From JBFXCS01 sp050181915 (lineage in GTDB: Bacteria > Actinomycetota > Thermoleophilia > Miltoncostaeales > Miltoncostaeaceae), in assembly GCA_050181915.1 (NCBI GenBank), contig JBFXCS010000002.1, forward strand, positions 1 to 64,000: a stretch of DNA of 64,000 nucleotides, written 5' to 3'. A program made the translations under genes and the position numbers. Under the pieces are notes generated by a model. It was given only the letters and a program-made list of their open reading frames with translations, was not told the origin of the DNA and made no database searches. Every line of letters starts with the position of its first letter. Position 1 is the first letter of the stretch. This document shows positions 60,610 through 64,000 of the stretch, one piece after another.

Positions 60610-60644
60610 GAGGGGCGGGGCCGCGCACGGCGGTCCCGCCCCTC
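60610..60644. terminator. 10-bp stem hairpin between convergent genes
   Basis: GAGGGGCGGG (60610-60619) and CCCGCCCCTC (60635-60644) pair perfectly around a 15-nt loop, 8 bp from the stop of the secreted beta-propeller gene and after the small plus-strand gene. Confidence 0.6.
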
Positions 60645-60651
60645 GCCGCGC

Positions 60652-61674
60652 TCACGAGGCCGCGGCGACCTTCACGCGGTAGATGGTGCCGGTCGCGTCG
60701 CCCACGTCGACCCCGCCGTTGGCGGTGCCGAGGGCGATGATCGGCGCCGCGAAGCCGGCGATGAAGGACTTCGGCTCGCCGCCGGCCGACGGGATCGTGA
60801 CGACCTCGGGCTTGCCCTTGAGGCCGTTGAACAGCGCGACGTAGACCTGGTCGCCGATCACGCCGACGCCCATCGGCGAGCTGTGGGCGGGCAGCAGCGC
60901 GAACGGCTTCGTGAAGCCGGCGCACGCCGCCTCGTCGCTCCAGTTGCACTTGGGGAAGCCGTACCTGTCGCCGGCCGCGGCCGTGACCACGTAGTCGGGC
61001 GGCTGGGAGCGGCCCAGGTTCTCCTGGCCGAGGACGGTCACGTACGGCGCCTCCTCGCCCTCCCCGAAGGCGAGCTGCCACGGGTTGCGCAGGCCGGTCG
61101 CGACCACCTTCACGTCCCTGCCGGCGGTCGTCAGCGAGATGACGTCGTTCGCGTACGGGCCGGTGCCGGCGGCGTGGTCGGCCTTCTTCGCGAGCGACAG
61201 CGAGATGCCCGCGTAGAGGCGCCCGTCGGGGCCCACCGCGATGCCGTTGAGCCCGGTCGTGGCCTTCGGCACCGTGTAGATGCGCTTCGCCGAGGTGAAC
61301 CGGGTGCCGTTCCACCCCGTCCAGGCCCAGATCGTGGAGCCCTTCTTGCCGTAGCCGGCGCCGCCGGTGCCGTAGAGGGTCCCGTCGCTCCAGGCGAGGC
61401 CGTTGACCGCGTTGGGCGAGCCGGGCACCCGCTTGGCGCCGGACCGCGTGATGACGTAGACGCCGCCGGCCTTGGGCGCGCCCTCGGGGTCGCTCCCGGC
61501 GGAGCCGACGAAGGTCGTCCTGCCGGTGGACGCGAACGACGTGGGCGTAGGGACGCCCTTGCCGAGGATCTGCACGTCGCCGCCGTTGGCCGCGCTCGGC
61601 GCGGCGGCTGCGATCGTCGTGCCGAGCGCCAGCAGCGCGACCGCGCCGGCGACGGACATCCTGAGCGGACGCAT
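60652..61674 (-). CDS. Secreted beta-propeller protein (sugar dehydrogenase/NHL-like)
   Basis: An exported protein of 340 residues: signal peptide (1-24, T-T-I-A-A-A-A-P), then repeated propeller blades such as G-L-A-W-S-D-G-T-L-Y-G-T, L-N-G-I-A-V-G-P-D-G-R-L-Y-A-G, G-L-R-N-P-W-Q-L-A-F and G-V-I-G-D-Q-V-Y-V-A-L-F-N-G. G-L-R-N-P-W is a hallmark of the soluble glucose/sorbosone dehydrogenase fold (PQQ-type), but cofactor residues are not certain. Two cysteines (near 243 and 251) may form a disulfide. GGAGGT precedes the ATG. Confidence 0.8.
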   Translation of the reverse strand: MRPLRMSVAGAVALLALGTTIAAAAPSAANGGDVQILGKGVPTPTSFASTGRTTFVGSAGSDPEGAPKAGGVYVITRSGAKRVPGSPNAVNGLAWSDGTLYGTGGAGYGKKGSTIWAWTGWNGTRFTSAKRIYTVPKATTGLNGIAVGPDGRLYAGISLSLAKKADHAAGTGPYANDVISLTTAGRDVKVVATGLRNPWQLAFGEGEEAPYVTVLGQENLGRSQPPDYVVTAAAGDRYGFPKCNWSDEAACAGFTKPFALLPAHSSPMGVGVIGDQVYVALFNGLKGKPEVVTIPSAGGEPKSFIAGFAAPIIALGTANGGVDVGDATGTIYRVKVAAAS

Positions 61675-61786
61675 GGGAACACCTCCGGGACGATGCAGGG
61701 AGGTCCCTCGCCTCTCCTCGGGGGGCCGGTCCCGACCCTACCCGTGCGCACCGCCCCCCTGCCCGATCGGCGCGGAGAGGCCGCGA

Positions 61787-61868
61787 TGCCGGAGCCGGGA
61801 CTCGAACCCGGACGCCCGAGGGCCGCGGAGTTTAAGTCCGCCGCGTCTACCAGTTCCGCCACTCCGGC
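61787..61868 (-). tRNA. tRNA-Leu (anticodon UAA)
   Basis: An 82-nt class II tRNA. Acceptor stem GCCGGAG (61868-61862) pairs with CTCCGGC (61794-61788), and the discriminator is A. The anticodon loop CUUAAAC gives UAA (61834-61832). The T-loop GGTTCGAGTCC is canonical, and a long variable arm is present, as expected for Leu. The 3' CCA is not encoded. It is a single tRNA gene, 11 bp or so from the stop of the FAD oxidase gene. Confidence 0.97.
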
Positions 61869-61880
61869 AGCGGGCCCAGC

Positions 61881-62918
61881 CTAGCCCCCGACGCCCTCCG
61901 GCGGAACGAGCGTCGGGGCGACGCGCCCCTCCAGCAGCGCGTCGGCGAGCAGCGGCGCGATGGCCGGGGCGTGCTTGAAGAGGTTGCCGCCGAGGAAGGC
62001 GGCGACCGGGCCGGCCTCGTAGAGGCCGAAGGCCTCGGGGTGGCCCGCGAGGACGGCGCCCTCGCATTCCACGACGCCCGTCACGGTCGCGTCGCGGCCG
62101 GGGAACAGGGCGCGGAAGTAGCGCCCGGTCAGGGCGACGGCCTCCCCCTCCGCGAGGCCGTCGGCCGCCGCCGTGCCGAGCGCGACGCCGCCGCCCGGCA
62201 CGGGGGTGACGTACCCCGTCGCGCCGTGCGCGCCGGAGCGCTCGAGCAGGCACGGCAGGTCGTCGTCGACCGCGGCGCCGAAGGTGACCCGCCGATGCAC
62301 CGTCCGCGTCAGCGGGATCTCGACGCCGAGGGGCCGCATCAGCGGCACGGTCCCGACGCCGGCGCAGACCAGCACGCGCGGCGCCCGGATCGCGCCCCGC
62401 GGCGTGCGGACCGCCGCGCCGGCGGCGGCCGCGGAGACGGCGTCCGCCCCCTGCCGGCGGACGGCGTCGCCCAGCTCGGCGACGAGCGCCGCGACGTAGG
62501 CCTCGGTGTCGATGGTCCCGCCGCCCGGATCGAGCAGGCCGCGGCCGATCGGCCCCAGGCCGCCCGGCAGGTCCTCGTGGGCGACCCACTCGTGCGCCAC
62601 GCCCGCCGCCGCGAGGCCGCGCGCGTACCGCTCGCCCTCGCCGCCGACGAGCAGCGTGCCCCGGTCGTCGACGAACCTCCGGCCGAAGCGGTCCTGCGCC
62701 TCGCGCCAGGCGCCGCGCGCGGCGACGGCCAGCGGCACGAGGTCGGCGCGGTCGTGGATGTGGCGGAACACGCGCCCCGGGCCGGCCGACTGGCCGCCCC
62801 CCGGCGGGCCCGCGTCGAGCACGGCCACGACGGCGCCGCGATCGCGCATCGTCAGCGCGGCGGACAGGCCGATCACCCCGGCGCCCACGACGACGACGTC
62901 AGGGCGCGGCGGGCTCAC
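61881..62918 (-). CDS. FAD-dependent oxidoreductase (DAO family)
   Basis: A 345-residue flavoprotein. The FAD Rossmann motif V-V-V-G-A-G-V-I-G-L-S-A-A-L lies at the N-terminus. G-Q-S-A-G-P-G-R-V-F-R-H and a D-T-E-A-Y-V-A-A-L segment are as in sarcosine/glycine-oxidase-like DAO proteins. The C-terminus has G-L-Y-E-A-G-P-V-A-A-F-L-G-G-N-L-F-K-H-A-P-A-I. It probably oxidises an amine or amino acid. The GTG overlaps the stop of the 75-residue gene (GTGA), so it is coupled to it. Confidence 0.88.
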   Translation of the reverse strand: MSPPRPDVVVVGAGVIGLSAALTMRDRGAVVAVLDAGPPGGGQSAGPGRVFRHIHDRADLVPLAVAARGAWREAQDRFGRRFVDDRGTLLVGGEGERYARGLAAAGVAHEWVAHEDLPGGLGPIGRGLLDPGGGTIDTEAYVAALVAELGDAVRRQGADAVSAAAAGAAVRTPRGAIRAPRVLVCAGVGTVPLMRPLGVEIPLTRTVHRRVTFGAAVDDDLPCLLERSGAHGATGYVTPVPGGGVALGTAAADGLAEGEAVALTGRYFRALFPGRDATVTGVVECEGAVLAGHPEAFGLYEAGPVAAFLGGNLFKHAPAIAPLLADALLEGRVAPTLVPPEGVGG

Positions 62919-63142
62919 CTGCCGAAGCTGGCGGTCCCCGGCGTGCGGTCGACGGCCGCGAGGCGGGCCGACTCGATCGCCCTCGCCCACCCCTCGGGCA
63001 GGATCGGCCAGCGATCGAGGAGCTGGGCATGGCGGATGTGGCGCATGTTCTCGCCGGTCGCGTACAGCGTCCGGCGGCCGTTCATCACATCGCTGCTGAC
63101 GGCCGGGATCCCCAGTGCGCCGCCGTTCTGCGCCGTCCCCAT
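62915..63142 (-). CDS. Small protein coupled to the FAD oxidoreductase, unknown
   Basis: A 75-residue protein. It reads T-L-Y-A-T-G-E-N-M-R-H-I-R-H-A-Q-L-L-D-R-W-P-I-L-P-E-G-W-A-R-A-I-E-S-A-R, with no recognised domain. Two features support it: TAGAAT (63154-63149) is a good -10 box 6 nt before the ATG, and its stop overlaps the GTG of the oxidoreductase. It is the first cistron of a leaderless two-gene operon. Confidence 0.65.
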   Translation of the reverse strand: MGTAQNGGALGIPAVSSDVMNGRRTLYATGENMRHIRHAQLLDRWPILPEGWARAIESARLAAVDRTPGTASFGR

Positions 63143-63148
63143 GCGGGC

Positions 63149-63154
63149 ATTCTA
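63149..63154 (-). promoter_or_regulatory. Leaderless-type -10 hexamer TAGAAT
   Basis: On the minus strand TAGAAT is 6 nt before the ATG at 63142, in the 23-bp gap after the Ppx/GppA gene. Confidence 0.55.
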
Positions 63155-63165
63155 TGGAAAGTTCG

Positions 63166-64000
63166 TCACAACCGAAACGATTCGCCGCCGGTCGCCGGCG
63201 CGGCGGCGATGGCGACGCCGTCGAGCAGATCGGTCTCGCTCACCATCATCCGGTCGAGATCCGCGGCCCGCATCACCGCGGCGAGGATGAGGGCGCCCGC
63301 CGCGATCACTCCCGCCCGGGCCGGGTCGAGGCCGGGGATGGAGCGCCGCCGCTCGACCGTCATGCCCGCCAGGCGCGCCGCCTCGACCGCGACCCCCTCG
63401 CGCGTGAGCCGGTGGCGATGCACGCGCTCCCGGTCGTAGCCGCCCAGCTCGATCGCCGCGAGCGTGGTGATCGTGCCCGCGACGCCGACCGCGGGCGCCG
63501 GGCCGCCGATCCGCTCGATCGCCGGGCGCACCGTCTCGAGGGCGTCGGCGGCGAGCGCGCCGACCTCCTCGGGAAGCGGCGGATCGTGGTGCAGGTGCCG
63601 CTCGGTGTGGCGCACCGCCCCGAGCTGCAGGCTCACCGCGGCGTCGGGGCCGCCCGGGCCGCCGCGCACGATCTCGGTCGAGCCGCCGCCGATGTCCACC
63701 ACCATGATCGGCCCGTCGCCCTCGGCGGCCAGACGGGCGCCGGCGAAGGAGACGGCCGCCTCCTGCTCGCCGCTCAGCACGATCGGATCGACCCCCAGGC
63801 GACCGCTGACGACGGCGAACACGTCGGCGTGGTTCGGCGCGTCGCGGGTGGCGCTGGTCGCGACCGGGACGATCCGGTCCGGCGCGAAGGGCCCGATCCG
63901 CTCGGCGTATCCGGCCAGGCACGCGTCGAGGCGGTCGAGGGCGTCGGCGGCGACGGTGCCGTCCTCGGCGGCGCCGCGCCGCAGGCCGGTGACCGTGCTG
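63166..64000 (-). CDS. Ppx/GppA family phosphatase, C-terminal part
   Basis: The frame is open to the window edge, so the N-terminus lies beyond 64000. The visible 277 residues contain V-A-T-S-A-T-R-D-A-P-N, L-S-G-E-Q-E-A, the phosphate motif V-D-I-G-G-G-S-T-E-I, and G-T-I-T-T-L-A-A-I-E-L, standard for exopolyphosphatase/pppGpp phosphohydrolase. It would split polyphosphate or pppGpp; the two cannot be told apart here. The short C-terminal end without an HD domain fits the actinobacterial two-domain form. Confidence 0.92.
   Translation of the reverse strand, partial: STVTGLRRGAAEDGTVAADALDRLDACLAGYAERIGPFAPDRIVPVATSATRDAPNHADVFAVVSGRLGVDPIVLSGEQEAAVSFAGARLAAEGDGPIMVVDIGGGSTEIVRGGPGGPDAAVSLQLGAVRHTERHLHHDPPLPEEVGALAADALETVRPAIERIGGPAPAVGVAGTITTLAAIELGGYDRERVHRHRLTREGVAVEAARLAGMTVERRRSIPGLDPARAGVIAAGALILAAVMRAADLDRMMVSETDLLDGVAIAAAPATGGESFRL

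Overview
This is a GC-rich, gene-dense chromosomal segment. It most likely comes from an actinobacterial lineage such as Thermoleophilia (Solirubrobacterales or Gaiellales). That placement is an inference from CarD, a Bacillus-type SigH, HtpX/PspA with PspAA and PspAB, a DUF2469 protein, a hopanoid operon, very frequent GTG starts, and surface proteins ending in Ala/Arg-rich Ig-like domains. I see no rRNA, IS element, prophage or CRISPR array. One tRNA is present, tRNA-Leu(UAA).

Layout. 1-6.4 kb: an envelope-stress group (htpX-pspAB-L,D-transpeptidase-OsmC facing pspA-pspAA) and a CoA-transferase. 6.4-18.4 kb: on the minus strand, rpsR, then clpC-radA-carD-yacL, then ispD-PHP-ispF-cysS-rlmB-sigH. 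This matches the order known from Firmicutes, but disA is missing and a DUF72 gene is inserted. 18.7-23 kb: an ECF sigma factor with a coupled membrane protein, and two tandem secreted beta-helix paralogues. 23-34 kb: minus-strand housekeeping genes: coaX-dusB-greA-lysS; a uracil-DNA-glycosylase-like/DHPS fusion with folB-folK and a DUF2469 gene; a HEPN/MNT toxin-antitoxin pair; nth; tilS-hpt; and a TlpA thioredoxin. 34-43 kb: PAP2, DUF4383, diguanylate cyclase, argF, rhomboid, FIST and a small basic protein, followed by a 169-nt inverted-repeat element that looks like a structured RNA. Then come an alcohol dehydrogenase, a polyprenyl synthetase and an allantoinase. 43.2-50.8 kb: a seven-gene hopanoid operon (hpnH-hpnG-hpnA-shc-hpnC-hpnD-hpnE) in which every junction is a 4-base stop/start overlap. 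51-64 kb: PAP2/Ipt-like protein, glutamine amidotransferase, cydAB plus a small membrane protein, bPH protein, acs, CDF transporter, secreted beta-propeller, tRNA-Leu, FAD oxidase with a small partner, and the C-terminal part of a Ppx/GppA phosphatase.

How the parts connect. IspD and IspF (MEP pathway) and the polyprenyl synthetase supply the isoprenoid precursors that HpnC/D/E turn into squalene. Shc then makes hopene, and HpnH, HpnG and HpnA extend and modify it. PspA, HtpX, the L,D-transpeptidase and cytochrome bd all serve the envelope.

Two regulatory habits recur. Genes inside operons are joined by ATGA or GTGA overlaps. At least sixteen genes without a convincing Shine-Dalgarno instead have a TANNNT-like -10 hexamer only 6-9 nt before the start codon, which is the signature of leaderless transcripts.

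The observations I find most worth following are the inverted-repeat RNA candidate at 39658-39826, the glycosylase-DHPS fusion, the leaderless promoter class, the CTG start of hpnA, and the HEPN/MNT locus with its AT-rich operator.
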